Assembly: GCF_020171845.1 (NCBI RefSeq)
Contig: NZ_JAIVAM010000003.1
Span: forward strand, 529,836-593,835
From: Cytobacillus kochii
GTDB taxonomy: Bacteria > Bacillota > Bacilli > Bacillales > Cytobacillaceae
Reading direction: 5' to 3'
Length of the DNA: 64,000 nucleotides
Under the pieces are notes generated by a model, which made no database searches, had not been told where the DNA came from, and saw only the letters and a list, made by a program, of their open reading frames with translations. Shown piece after piece: positions 1-9,462 of this stretch; position 1 is the stretch's first letter; each line of letters starts with the position of its first letter. The position numbers were made by a program, and so were the translations under genes.

Positions 1-1903
1 CAATATAATAAAATCGGTTTGATGGGAAACTAGGAAAGGTGTATGACCTCTTAGTTGAATCCAAAGTAACCACAGATTCACTTGCAGATTTAAGACCAAA
101 ATAATACGATTCATTTTCAATGCTTGAATACAGATATATCCAGAAGCCATCGATATTATCACTGTTCTTTTTAGTTTTATTGAAATCAGGATAATCCCAA
201 GAAACATTCAAATTAATTGAACCATCGTCATTTTGAATATGCTTAATAGCCCCATCTTTTAAGGTGGGGGATGAGGGTATCTCTGATATTCTGTCATTTC
301 TCAAATTGAAATTTTGAGCCATTTGAATCCAGTTTTGTTTACGATTATTGTAATCTGTGTTGACTTTATTAATCGTATAAAATGCTTGTTTTATTCTGTT
401 TTCAACAGAATTAACATGAGTTGTGTTGGATATCGTAACATCAATATTCACATTATCAAAGTCAAACACTAACTGGTCAATTCTTGCCTTAACCCAAATG
501 TTTAATTTGTCATGCTTTATTTTTATGATATCCCCTAGATTAAATCTTTTCCAATTGTGTTGTTCTTCAATAACTTCAAAGAAGTTTATCATTCCAAATT
601 TAATGTTTACAGGAGGACTATTTTTAGATTCTAGTTGTTTCAATCCTGCTTCATAAAGATCATTTTCATCTATAATGTTTGTGTCTGTCCATTCTTCAAC
701 ATGTATGAAATAAGAAAGTTCCTCTAATTGCGCTTCAGTCAAATGAGAGTCTAATTTTAAATCTTTTTTCAATGTGGTCATGGATGTATTAATATCACTG
801 ATTGTAGTTTCAATATCTTTAATCTGTTTCTTTTTAGACTCTAAATCTGCTTGCTTTGCATTCTTTTGCTTGTTCAGTTCAGTAACAGATTCTCCATTTG
901 CTTTTTTAGCTTCAATGGAGTCCAATATCATTTGTAACTCATCTTCAAGAGTCTTTAACTCATTTTGTTTTTTAGTCTGCTCTGTTTGGGAGTTTTGCTT
1001 ACTTTCAAGTAAGGTGTTAAATTCGCCCTTTCTTGATGAAACGTATTGATTGTATCTAACTAACGCTAATGCTAAATCATCTTCAAACCAGTCACTTGAT
1101 TTTATAATCTTGCCATTTGCATCAACTTCGAATGGATATAAGAAATAGGAGAAGTCATCAATATAAGCTTGACCAGTAGGGTTAACACCTTGTATCCCTA
1201 GGTTATCATTCCCTTTTACAATTAATCTTGTAATAATTTCGTCAGAGTCAATATCTTCAGATATATTATTTAAATATTTACCATAGCTGATCCAGAAACC
1301 CTTGTATGATGATATTTCTTCTTCTTTATAAATGCTTACTTCATTTTTCTCGGTATCAAAGATAGGGATGCCTTCAACCGTTTCTGCAATTTCGTAGATA
1401 AACTCTAACTTAGTCTTACTTGAGACATTGAACTGCCTATGTTTCAGATTAAGTTCAGGATTGATATATCCCACTTTCCAGCCAGAGCCTTTTAACGTAT
1501 CGGTAAGAGCTTGAAAAATGTTATAAGACACAACCTCATAATCAATCATTTTATCTTTTGATAGGAGGTGGGGGAGAGAGTAACATTGTAGAGAAATCTC
1601 ATCAGAATCACTTGAATCCTTGGTTATTTTTGATATGATGAACCATTCAACTTTCTTATCAAACTTTGCTTTAATCAAATATTTTTCTTTTACTTGGTCA
1701 ATTAACGGATTCCTAATCAGTCTGTTTTTAATGGTGATCTCATAGGGGATTGAAAGTGTTAGTTCATTTATTTTACCGAAGTTAACTGTAAGCTTTCTAT
1801 TCCTAATGTGTTTCATTTTACCAATGGTATTTCTAGTCTTATTAGGTTTAGCTAGATACAGGTCTAGTTGTTTAGCTTTCTTGGTCTTATCAAAAAAGTA
1901 CAA
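1..1903 (-). CDS. Tail-associated protein, prophage endopeptidase-tail type (partial)
   Basis: This open frame of about 634 codons runs off the left edge, so its C-terminus is missing. It directly follows the Dit gene, which is where siphophages keep the tail-associated baseplate/spike protein. The segment around residues 200-260 (ITRLIVKGNDNLGIQG, then a GQAYIDDFSYF stretch) resembles the Prophage_tail family (PF06605). A charged coiled-coil region follows at about residues 285-370, and the visible end has an SWDYPD-type beta segment. The start is TTG at 1903, placed 8 bases after a perfect AAGGAGG. In the cell it would sit at the tail tip and contact the host envelope. Family placement is from motifs and gene order only. 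Confidence 0.75.
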   Translation of the reverse strand, partial: MYFFDKTKKAKQLDLYLAKPNKTRNTIGKMKHIRNRKLTVNFGKINELTLSIPYEITIKNRLIRNPLIDQVKEKYLIKAKFDKKVEWFIISKITKDSSDSDEISLQCYSLPHLLSKDKMIDYEVVSYNIFQALTDTLKGSGWKVGYINPELNLKHRQFNVSSKTKLEFIYEIAETVEGIPIFDTEKNEVSIYKEEEISSYKGFWISYGKYLNNISEDIDSDEIITRLIVKGNDNLGIQGVNPTGQAYIDDFSYFLYPFEVDANGKIIKSSDWFEDDLALALVRYNQYVSSRKGEFNTLLESKQNSQTEQTKKQNELKTLEDELQMILDSIEAKKANGESVTELNKQKNAKQADLESKKKQIKDIETTISDINTSMTTLKKDLKLDSHLTEAQLEELSYFIHVEEWTDTNIIDENDLYEAGLKQLESKNSPPVNIKFGMINFFEVIEEQHNWKRFNLGDIIKIKHDKLNIWVKARIDQLVFDFDNVNIDVTISNTTHVNSVENRIKQAFYTINKVNTDYNNRKQNWIQMAQNFNLRNDRISEIPSSPTLKDGAIKHIQNDDGSINLNVSWDYPDFNKTKKNSDNIDGFWIYLYSSIENESYYFGLKSASESVVTLDSTKRSYTFPSFPSNRFYYI

Positions 1904-1916
1904 ATTTCACACCTCC

Positions 1917-2675
1917 TTATGAAAAAATATATCTGTAGCTAAATTTTACTTTTGCTTTCCCAACTATCTTTATGTGATTTTTACCGTAAACAAGTGTGAG
2001 ATAGTTTTCATTGAAATCATCATGTCTATATACATTTTCGAGATTTGTTTCTAATATTTCATTCTCGCAGTCTATATAAAGTTGTTCATTCGTTTGAAGA
2101 TTATCAAGTCTCATTTCTGTGTTTTGATCAGTCAGATTAAAGAAAGAAATGCTCCCACTTTTATCACTTTCAATCCAAATATCAGGTAGTGTAGAGTGAT
2201 GACCTAAGTTATCAATTTCAATGACTTTGCTACCATCAACTTCTATCCATGGAGTTACTTGCTCATGACTGTAGCTAAAAGGAGAATTACATCTAAAGTT
2301 CAATGTTAGATATCCTTGTTTCAATCCATTGTGAATTTGTTCAATACCATCAATAGGAAGGCAATAGAAAACTCTGTCTATATCTTCGCTGAAGAAAAGA
2401 GGTTCATAATAATCAACATCTAACCAACGGACTACTTCATTTATTAAATTGTCATTCCATCCCTCATTAAAAAAGAAGTGTAGTTGAAATTGTTTTGGAT
2501 CTCTTTTTGTTTCTACAAAATAAGGTTTAGGGTTTCCTCGTACTGTAAATTCTGTTATTGATTTTCCCGATGTAAGCTGTTCATTAAATAGTCCACCACT
2601 TATTGAGACATTATTAATTCCGAATTCAGTAGACCTTCTTCCAGCGAATGAAAAATACAGACTTTCTTTAATCAA
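1917..2675 (-). CDS. Distal tail protein (Dit-like)
   Basis: The 252-residue product follows the tape-measure gene and precedes the tail-associated protein, the standard place for Dit, the ring that closes the tail tube and anchors the adsorption apparatus. The N-terminal half (YFSFAGRRSTEFGINNVSISGG, with a later GWNDNLINEVVRWLD region) matches Sipho_tail-type Dit proteins (PF05709), and the C-terminal half looks like a beta galectin-type domain (NSPFSYSHEQ onward). A longer frame extends upstream to 2729, but TTG at 2675 is preferred because GGAGG lies 8 bases upstream, and the longer frame would start inside the terminator hairpin at 2698-2722. Confidence 0.8.
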   Translation of the reverse strand: MIKESLYFSFAGRRSTEFGINNVSISGGLFNEQLTSGKSITEFTVRGNPKPYFVETKRDPKQFQLHFFFNEGWNDNLINEVVRWLDVDYYEPLFFSEDIDRVFYCLPIDGIEQIHNGLKQGYLTLNFRCNSPFSYSHEQVTPWIEVDGSKVIEIDNLGHHSTLPDIWIESDKSGSISFFNLTDQNTEMRLDNLQTNEQLYIDCENEILETNLENVYRHDDFNENYLTLVYGKNHIKIVGKAKVKFSYRYIFS

Positions 2676-2697
2676 TAAATTCACCTCCATATAGAAA

Positions 2698-2722
2698 AGA
2701 GCCGATACAACGTACCGACTCT
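2698..2722 (-). terminator. Rho-independent terminator after the tape-measure gene
   Basis: On the minus strand a 10-bp stem (AGAGTCGGTA pairing with TATCGGCTCT, with G-U pairs) closes a 5-base loop and is followed by TTTTCTAT. It lies between the tape-measure stop and the Dit ribosome site, so it should reduce transcription into the tail-tip genes. Confidence 0.75.
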
Positions 2723-2738
2723 CAATCATGATGTTTAT

Positions 2739-5700
2739 TTAAATATTGCCACCTAGAATCTTAACTCCAGTAATGGCCTTTCCAAAAAGTTCATTGGTTG
2801 CTACTTGTTTAATTCTTGTTTCTAAATGTTTCTCTCCGTAGACATTTCCTTCGATAACTACAGTTACTCGACTACCTGAATTGCCTCCTGGAGTAGTAAT
2901 TGCGTTACTAGGGAACTTAGGTATAGATGTAAATTTAGACACAATACTTTTAGCCATATCTGTCACTTGGAATAATGCTTTAGTATCTGGCTTATTAGAA
3001 ATCAATTCACCTTCATGCACAACCATACTTTTTCCTTGTGAACCCCAGTTAGGTAAGAGGCCGCCATCTTTAGCTTGAGCAACTTTAATCGGTTTATAAT
3101 CTTTTCCGTTTAAATATTTGTTAGCTTGGTTGATTAAATCGATTAAATTGTTACTTAAAGATTTACCAAGTACATTAGCGTTATCTTTGATGTTTTTATA
3201 ATACTTATCTAAATCTTTTTGAATCTGTTTTGAGTTTGCGTTTATAATATCTGAGCGCATTTTATTAAACTTTCGTTCATCATTAATCAAGTTGTCATAA
3301 TTAGATTCAATTGTTTCTTTTTCTTTGTTAAGGTTGTCAATCCGATCTTCACGAGATTTTGTTTCTTGCATCTCATCGATGGATTCTTCTTGCTCTTGAA
3401 GTTGTTTTGTTAGTTCCGCAATTCTTTTTTCAGCTGTGAAAGAATCATCTAACGATAAAAGAGCAATTTCATCTAATAGATCTTGGCGCTCCTTCTGAGC
3501 TTTCTCTAATCGTTTCTTATAATCAGCCTCATCTGCATCTTTGTTAATTTCGTTAATCATTTCATCAATTGCGGATATAGCAGCGTTCTTTTGTGCTTCA
3601 GCAGCTTTTTTATATGTATCAACTATTTGGTCAGCCATAGAAATACGTTCATCAAGCAAGTTACTTTCTAATGAATATAATTCTTGATATCTGTCAACTA
3701 GCTGATCTTCGAGCAAAGATTTCTGAGCTGCATTTAAATCTTTGTTGGATTTAATTTGTTTCTTTAAGAAGTCAATGGATTTTTTTTGTTGGTCAATTTG
3801 CTTTGTCACAATTTTCTCTTTGTTGAGCTGCTGTTTAATCCATTCATTAGATGTGGAAATTTCTCGTTTCTGAATTAAATCGATTTTACTCAAATCATCA
3901 TTGTATGAATCTTTAACTCTATCAAAAGAAGAAAGTTGAGCATCAATAATATCCATGTACAATTGTTGAATCTCAGCCTCAATAGAGAGCAAATCTTGCT
4001 GCATTTGAATCAATTCAGACTTAGCGTTATCAACGTTCGATAGGTTTTCTGCAACTTCCTTAGATTTATTAGAAGAAGATGAAGGTGAAGCCGAAGCTGT
4101 GAATGCTCCACTACCACCGTAACTATTGTAATAACCTAATACTTTAGGAACATATTTCTGTGTCTCAGCGAATGGGGGAATACCACCATACTTTCTAACA
4201 TTGCCTAAACCAGCATTATATGAAGCTAATGCAAGTTGAATATTTCCGTTATTCGCATCTAACATTTGTTTAATGTATTTAGTTCCACCCATGATATTTT
4301 GGTATGGATCATATGCGTTCGAAACACCTAAGCCTCTTGCTGTACCAGGCATAAGTTGCATTAATCCCATAGCACCTGCATGAGAGCGAGCATTGGAATT
4401 AAAACCAGATTCTGCTTTAATGATAGCTGCGACTAAGTTAGCATCTACACCGTATTTACTTGCTGCTTGATTAATAATGGAAGCATATTGACCTGAGTAT
4501 GAACCACTCCTAGATGAAGTAGAAACAGTAGTAGCAGTAGGACTACTAGTGGTGATTATGCCAGTTTGCTGAATTTTGCCTGATTTAATCTGTTTTTCTA
4601 GAGATTTAGATTGGGCTTCGAGTAAATCCTTCTTTTTCTCTAAAAGGGATAATTCCTTTTTTAGAGAGTCTTGATACTTTTTAGAATGGGTAGGGAATTG
4701 ATTTTGTATCGCATTTTGCTTCTCTAGTTCAAAGTTAACTTTCTCAACAGCTTGTTTAAATTTATCTGACACATAAGTAGAATTTTCATATTCTTTAGCT
4801 GCTTTTTCATTTGCTGATTTAGACGATTCAGCTGCTCTACCTTGGTAATCGATAGAGGAGGCGAGAGCATCAATTTGAGAGTTGAAATCAGGCATTTCAA
4901 TATCGATGGCCGCCACTAGGTCTTTAGAACGTTGATAGGCTCTAGTTGCTAACTTTTCTTGTTCGAGAGTGTTGGCATTGTCAGCAAGTGTTTTTGAAAG
5001 CTCATTGAACTTTTGAACAATCTGATTTTGTGCTGCTAATTCTTGTTTAAGTATATCTATTCTTTTTTTAGCTTGTATTGCAGTAGTGGCAGATTTTTGC
5101 TGTTCGACTGTTAAAGTTCCTTTTAACAAATCTTCAGAGGCCTTTAATAATATATCTTGAGCAGCAGCTTCCTTCTCGATAGCTTCAATATTTATTTTTT
5201 TGCCCTTAACAAGATGCGGATAAGTTGCTGCTAATTGCTCTGTAATACTTTGGAGCTCTTCAGATTTTGTCTTGCTGTCATTTTCAACAGCGCTAAGGAT
5301 CTTGTAAGTACCAATTAACTCATAAAGAGAATCTAATTTTTCCCTGTCATATCCAAGTAAGCGCTCAGTTACAGAAATTTTTTCTTCTTCTGTTTCAATT
5401 TGTTCCTCAGAAGCATCATTATAAGCAAGTGTTGCCCCTGTTGCTTCATCAACACCAGTTGTAAGGAGATTCATTATTGATTCGACTTCATTTGTGGCTA
5501 ATCCAGCATTACTTAATTTAGTTTCATAATCTGCCCAATCAGTGTTACCCTTTTTAAACTTAGTTGACATGTCATTGAAAACTGAAACAAGTTCACTGTT
5601 ATATTTAGTAATAGTTTGAATTCTATCAGTATCAAATAAATCACCTGACACTGTTCTAATCTCACCAATTGAGCCAATGTATGATTTAACTTGATTCTCA

Positions 5701-8700
5701 ACTTCGGAAATACCTTTTTTAGAATCTAATAACTTTTGATTTTTCGCTACAATCGTACCAATATAATCAATATCGCTTTCTTTTATCTTGGACTGCACTC
5801 CGTAATATTGAGCATAAGAATTTCCTAAGTCTTGGAATAATCTTTTACGTTCTTCTAATTTGGCATCAATATCACGCTGACCAATTACACTGTTAGCCAT
5901 ATCATCTAGTTGAGCTTTTTCTCTTAGTCCAAAGAAAGGCATTATTCCTTTGTAACCATTATCTTGACGATTACTAATTTCGTCTAGTTGGTCTTGTGTT
6001 TCTTGGATTTGTTTGTTCAGGTCAGTTAACTTAGATTGAAAATCAGTAATAAATTTTTCAGCATCAATCATACTTAAGTCTTTAAGATATCCAATTTCTT
6101 TCTTAATTGCATCGGCTGACCTTAAATGCGCTTGTCCTTTATCATCAACAGACTCTGCAACATTTGGTAACAATTCATAGATATCTTGCATTACACCCAA
6201 GTATTCTTCATCATTTGCTGAAAGCGAGCCAGAATTCACTTTATTCTCTAATTCTTCATATTTGCCAACTAAAGCATTAATTTGTAACTCATTGTCTGAA
6301 TAGGTTCTACTTAACTTATCTAGTTCGTCTTTTACTTCTTTTTGTTCCTTTTTATGCTCTACTAACTTATTGGTTACGTATGATATTGCAGCACCAAGAG
6401 CCATGAATCCAGCAATAGGTAATGCTGCGCTCACTAAAAATGAAAAGACTCCTTTTGAAACTGTTCCCATTGTAGTAAGTGCTCCTGAAGCTGCTCTTGC
6501 TGCCAAGGTCACATTATACAGTTGTGTTTGATAAAGCCTAGCACGACCTGTTGCAATGCTCATAGAATCTCCAGTTCTAACTAAGCTAGAAGATAAGATT
6601 CCGTTTTGTGTAATAGAATTTCTAATATTAGAATTCAATGCCAATAAACTCGCCCCTGCAATACCAAATAGGGGAGGGAGTAGGCCGAAATTATCCACTA
6701 GAAAAGAAGTTGTATTCGCTAGAGTGCTTAAACCTTCAGTAGCAACTACTATAGAACTGCCTAAAATATCTTCGCCAGCAACTTGTGTAAAATTTGTCCA
6801 CGCATTTGATAATGCATTAATTTTAGCTTCATAGCTATCTAAATACGCTTGGTTCTCTGCATATGCTGAACCTTCTGAATCTAATGCCGCTGCTCTAGCC
6901 TTTAAACTTTCTGACTGCTGTTGCATTAAGACCAAGAATCGGGAGAGTTGATACCTCCCAGCTAGTTGTATGCCAAGCCCTTGTTGCTGTTCTGCATTTA
7001 AACTAGACCATTTACTACTTAATTCGTCAAGAATGTCTTCAACTGGTCGCATTTCTCCAGATAAGTTACGGATTGAGATTCCTACACTTTGTAAAACTTC
7101 AGCAGATCTGTCCATGGTTGTCACTCTGCTGTACAAAGTTTTCAAGGAATTTCCAATTATGTTGCCGCTCTCCCTGGTGATCTGTGAAATAGCTGTTGCA
7201 TGACCTAGCATTGTATCCATGCCTACACCAAAAGTATTCGCTGCTCCTGTTGCTTTCCTTAGGACTTGACTTAAGTCATTAGTAGTTACTGCGAAGTTAT
7301 TATCAATTTCATTTAACTTGTCTACAACTGTAATTGCATCAGTAGCAGCGATTCCGAAGCCCTTTACTGCTGCGATTAAACTTGATGCAGACTCATCAAC
7401 AGAAAGATCACTGACATTACCCATGAGAGTTGCGACCTCAGTTAACGCATATAAATCTTCTCCTCTAAAGCCAGATCTAGCAAAGTTGGTTAATCCATCA
7501 TTTACTTCAGCAATTTTATTACCTAATTCATCTGCTATTCGTACACTTTCCTGAAGAGCATTATTGATATCTATTTGGCCATTAGAAACCCTTTCAAGAA
7601 CAGTTAATTGTGAATCTATTTCAATTATTTGAGTTAATGCATCCTGTAATCCACGTAATGGTAGATAGAAGGAGGACATACCTATGCTCCAAATAGGAAT
7701 ACGTTGCATAGCTGTCATTAATTGAGAACCAAAAGAAGCCACATGACTTGAAGCTGCATTAACATTAGAGCTAATTTGCCTAAATTGTGTATTTAATTGC
7801 TGCATCTGCCTGTTAAGATATGGTGTTTGTGAATTTAATCTATTAACAGAATTAAGGTAATTATTTAATGCTCTTGCTCCATCATCACCAATGGCATTAC
7901 CATATCTTCTTTGCAGGTTCTGAACGTTAATCTTTGCTTGCTGTTGATATAAGCTCAATTGATGTTCTAATTCTTTGTTTTTTTCTCTAACTTTAGAGCT
8001 ACTTTCTATTCTAGATAAAGCTGAAGCAACCCTATTTAATTCCTTTTCAGTTTGAGCAGCATTTAAAGCAGTGCTCATTCGACTCAAAGATGAGTTAGTA
8101 ATAATTCCTGCGCTATTTAATTGATTCAATTTCTGTCTTACTTTTTCAATGGCTAGTTCTTGCTGTTTGAAATTCTCAACAGTTCTTTGTCCAACCACTT
8201 GATTACGATTGTTATAAGATACTGTTGAATTCTTAAAATTGTCTCCAAAAGTTTGTGAGCCACCGACTTGCTTTCCACTTCCATCAAATTTAGTAACACG
8301 TTTCTGTGCTTCTCCTAATTTGTTTACTTCATCAGTTAGCTTGGAGGTTTCTTGAGCTTGTTTCCTAGTGGCCTTTATATTCTCATTAATTTTAGTTGTT
8401 TCTTTTTGAATAATTTCTCCGCTTTTTAGATGCTGTCTAATTTTCTCTCTAACAGTACCATCAGCTTCTTTTGTGACGGTTTTTTCTTCTTTCGTGACTC
8501 TATTTAAGTCTTGAGCTATTTTCTTATGATTCTCCATAGCTTTAGAGAAGTCATTTAATGTCTTCAATACTTTGCTATCTAGTTGAACACTAAGTTTTAG
8601 TTTATCCATCCTAGACTCTAACGTACTTAGCGCCTTATTAAGTTCAGTAATCGTACTTTCTGAATTCAAAGTACCAGTAATTCTAATTTTTAACGGTTTC

Positions 8701-8702
8701 AT
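2739..8702 (-). CDS. Tail tape-measure protein with lytic transglycosylase domain
   Basis: At 1987 residues this is the longest gene and would set tail length and take part in DNA entry. Residues 1-340 are charged coiled coil. About residues 355-650 match the phage minor-tail/TP901 core (DSQLTVLERVSNG, SVDESASSLIAAVKGFG). Two hydrophobic stretches lie near 680 and 750-780. A soluble lytic transglycosylase domain spans about 1405-1530, with a probable catalytic Glu near 1430 in IIKAESGFN, then GAMGLMQLMPGTA and LALASYNAGLGNV. The rest is coiled coil ending in a small folded tail. The ATG follows GGAG in AAAGGAGTATCC. The transglycosylase probably opens peptidoglycan locally during infection. 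SPbeta YomI is a comparable long tail protein with a wall-lytic domain. Confidence 0.95.
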   Translation of the reverse strand: MKPLKIRITGTLNSESTITELNKALSTLESRMDKLKLSVQLDSKVLKTLNDFSKAMENHKKIAQDLNRVTKEEKTVTKEADGTVREKIRQHLKSGEIIQKETTKINENIKATRKQAQETSKLTDEVNKLGEAQKRVTKFDGSGKQVGGSQTFGDNFKNSTVSYNNRNQVVGQRTVENFKQQELAIEKVRQKLNQLNSAGIITNSSLSRMSTALNAAQTEKELNRVASALSRIESSSKVREKNKELEHQLSLYQQQAKINVQNLQRRYGNAIGDDGARALNNYLNSVNRLNSQTPYLNRQMQQLNTQFRQISSNVNAASSHVASFGSQLMTAMQRIPIWSIGMSSFYLPLRGLQDALTQIIEIDSQLTVLERVSNGQIDINNALQESVRIADELGNKIAEVNDGLTNFARSGFRGEDLYALTEVATLMGNVSDLSVDESASSLIAAVKGFGIAATDAITVVDKLNEIDNNFAVTTNDLSQVLRKATGAANTFGVGMDTMLGHATAISQITRESGNIIGNSLKTLYSRVTTMDRSAEVLQSVGISIRNLSGEMRPVEDILDELSSKWSSLNAEQQQGLGIQLAGRYQLSRFLVLMQQQSESLKARAAALDSEGSAYAENQAYLDSYEAKINALSNAWTNFTQVAGEDILGSSIVVATEGLSTLANTTSFLVDNFGLLPPLFGIAGASLLALNSNIRNSITQNGILSSSLVRTGDSMSIATGRARLYQTQLYNVTLAARAASGALTTMGTVSKGVFSFLVSAALPIAGFMALGAAISYVTNKLVEHKKEQKEVKDELDKLSRTYSDNELQINALVGKYEELENKVNSGSLSANDEEYLGVMQDIYELLPNVAESVDDKGQAHLRSADAIKKEIGYLKDLSMIDAEKFITDFQSKLTDLNKQIQETQDQLDEISNRQDNGYKGIMPFFGLREKAQLDDMANSVIGQRDIDAKLEERKRLFQDLGNSYAQYYGVQSKIKESDIDYIGTIVAKNQKLLDSKKGISEVENQVKSYIGSIGEIRTVSGDLFDTDRIQTITKYNSELVSVFNDMSTKFKKGNTDWADYETKLSNAGLATNEVESIMNLLTTGVDEATGATLAYNDASEEQIETEEEKISVTERLLGYDREKLDSLYELIGTYKILSAVENDSKTKSEELQSITEQLAATYPHLVKGKKINIEAIEKEAAAQDILLKASEDLLKGTLTVEQQKSATTAIQAKKRIDILKQELAAQNQIVQKFNELSKTLADNANTLEQEKLATRAYQRSKDLVAAIDIEMPDFNSQIDALASSIDYQGRAAESSKSANEKAAKEYENSTYVSDKFKQAVEKVNFELEKQNAIQNQFPTHSKKYQDSLKKELSLLEKKKDLLEAQSKSLEKQIKSGKIQQTGIITTSSPTATTVSTSSRSGSYSGQYASIINQAASKYGVDANLVAAIIKAESGFNSNARSHAGAMGLMQLMPGTARGLGVSNAYDPYQNIMGGTKYIKQMLDANNGNIQLALASYNAGLGNVRKYGGIPPFAETQKYVPKVLGYYNSYGGSGAFTASASPSSSSNKSKEVAENLSNVDNAKSELIQMQQDLLSIEAEIQQLYMDIIDAQLSSFDRVKDSYNDDLSKIDLIQKREISTSNEWIKQQLNKEKIVTKQIDQQKKSIDFLKKQIKSNKDLNAAQKSLLEDQLVDRYQELYSLESNLLDERISMADQIVDTYKKAAEAQKNAAISAIDEMINEINKDADEADYKKRLEKAQKERQDLLDEIALLSLDDSFTAEKRIAELTKQLQEQEESIDEMQETKSREDRIDNLNKEKETIESNYDNLINDERKFNKMRSDIINANSKQIQKDLDKYYKNIKDNANVLGKSLSNNLIDLINQANKYLNGKDYKPIKVAQAKDGGLLPNWGSQGKSMVVHEGELISNKPDTKALFQVTDMAKSIVSKFTSIPKFPSNAITTPGGNSGSRVTVVIEGNVYGEKHLETRIKQVATNELFGKAITGVKILGGNI

Positions 8703-8724
8703 AGGATACTCCTTTCCACAAAAG

Positions 8725-8752
8725 AAAAAAGGAGTGTCCTATGACACTCCTT
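8725..8752 (-). terminator. Rho-independent terminator
   Basis: A perfect 10-bp inverted repeat (AAGGAGTGTC / GACACTCCTT, 4-base loop) is followed on the minus strand by TTTTCTTTT. It overlaps the stop of the upstream glycine-zipper gene and separates it from the tape measure. Confidence 0.85.
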
Positions 8753-9407
8753 AGATACTCGCTTTATTTTGTTGTTTTAAAATTATATCCATTATTCCTT
8801 GCCATTTCTCAATATGATTTAATGCAGTCCGTACTTCGCTACTATCTTTAAGATAACCATTTTTATTTTGGTATCCACTATAAATATTCACATTAGATAA
8901 AAAGTCTATTTTATGGGAAGGGGAGTCTAAATCATCAATAGTTAATTTTAATTGGATTGACTTTATTTTATCTTCTTTTGATTTGTTGCCAGATAATCCT
9001 CCTATAATAGCACCAACACCACCGAAAACTGCTCCACCAACTGCTGCACCAATCAATTGTGATGATCTAACCGTCTTATAAATTGATTGATTATCAATAA
9101 CGACTTCTGATTCAATTAATTGTGATGAGGAATAGTGATTGAACTTGTAGGAAAACGACCCATCTTTCAATGTGTGAGTTTTAGATATTATAGCAAATTT
9201 CTGTGTCTTTTCATCATAGGCAATCCCATTTGAAAAATCATTAGTCATAAACTTTCTTCCGCTGTCTAATTCATTCTCTTTTAGATAGTTATCAATTTTA
9301 ATTTGATTAGCAATGAGAATATTAGAGGGGGAGGGTTTTTTATTATTTCTACTTGAAAAAACTATTGCTCCAATTATAATTAAACCTAATAATAACCATA
9401 TTAACAT
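8751..9407 (-). CDS. Membrane-anchored glycine-zipper protein, unknown function
   Basis: The product starts with one hydrophobic helix (MLIWLLLGLIIIGAIVF). A long soluble part follows, with a glycine zipper (GAAVGGAVFGGVGAIIGGLSG) near residues 140-160, a pattern seen in membrane-inserting or oligomerising proteins. I do not recognise a named family. The frame is open to 9476, but the ATG at 9407 has GGTGGTG upstream and begins right at the membrane helix. An extended -10 sequence sits at 9439-9447, so the gene may be expressed separately from its neighbours. It lies between an HNH endonuclease and the tape measure and could be a moron gene (extra cargo) rather than a tail component. Confidence 0.6.
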   Translation of the reverse strand: MLIWLLLGLIIIGAIVFSSRNNKKPSPSNILIANQIKIDNYLKENELDSGRKFMTNDFSNGIAYDEKTQKFAIISKTHTLKDGSFSYKFNHYSSSQLIESEVVIDNQSIYKTVRSSQLIGAAVGGAVFGGVGAIIGGLSGNKSKEDKIKSIQLKLTIDDLDSPSHKIDFLSNVNIYSGYQNKNGYLKDSSEVRTALNHIEKWQGIMDIILKQQNKASI

Positions 9408-9438
9408 GATAACACCACCAATTAAGGTATTTGTTACC

Positions 9439-9447
9439 ATTATATCA
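9439..9447 (-). promoter_or_regulatory. Extended -10 promoter candidate for the glycine-zipper gene
   Basis: The minus strand reads TGATATAAT, a TGnTATAAT extended -10, about 30 bases before the preferred ATG. No convincing -35 is visible, which is tolerated by extended -10 promoters. Confidence 0.4.
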
Positions 9448-9462
9448 TATGCACAAGTCATT

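Noticed and set aside
423..1049. Plus-strand frames of 77 and 91 codons
   Set aside because: They lie opposite the tail-associated gene, which has a full-length frame and a perfect ribosome site.
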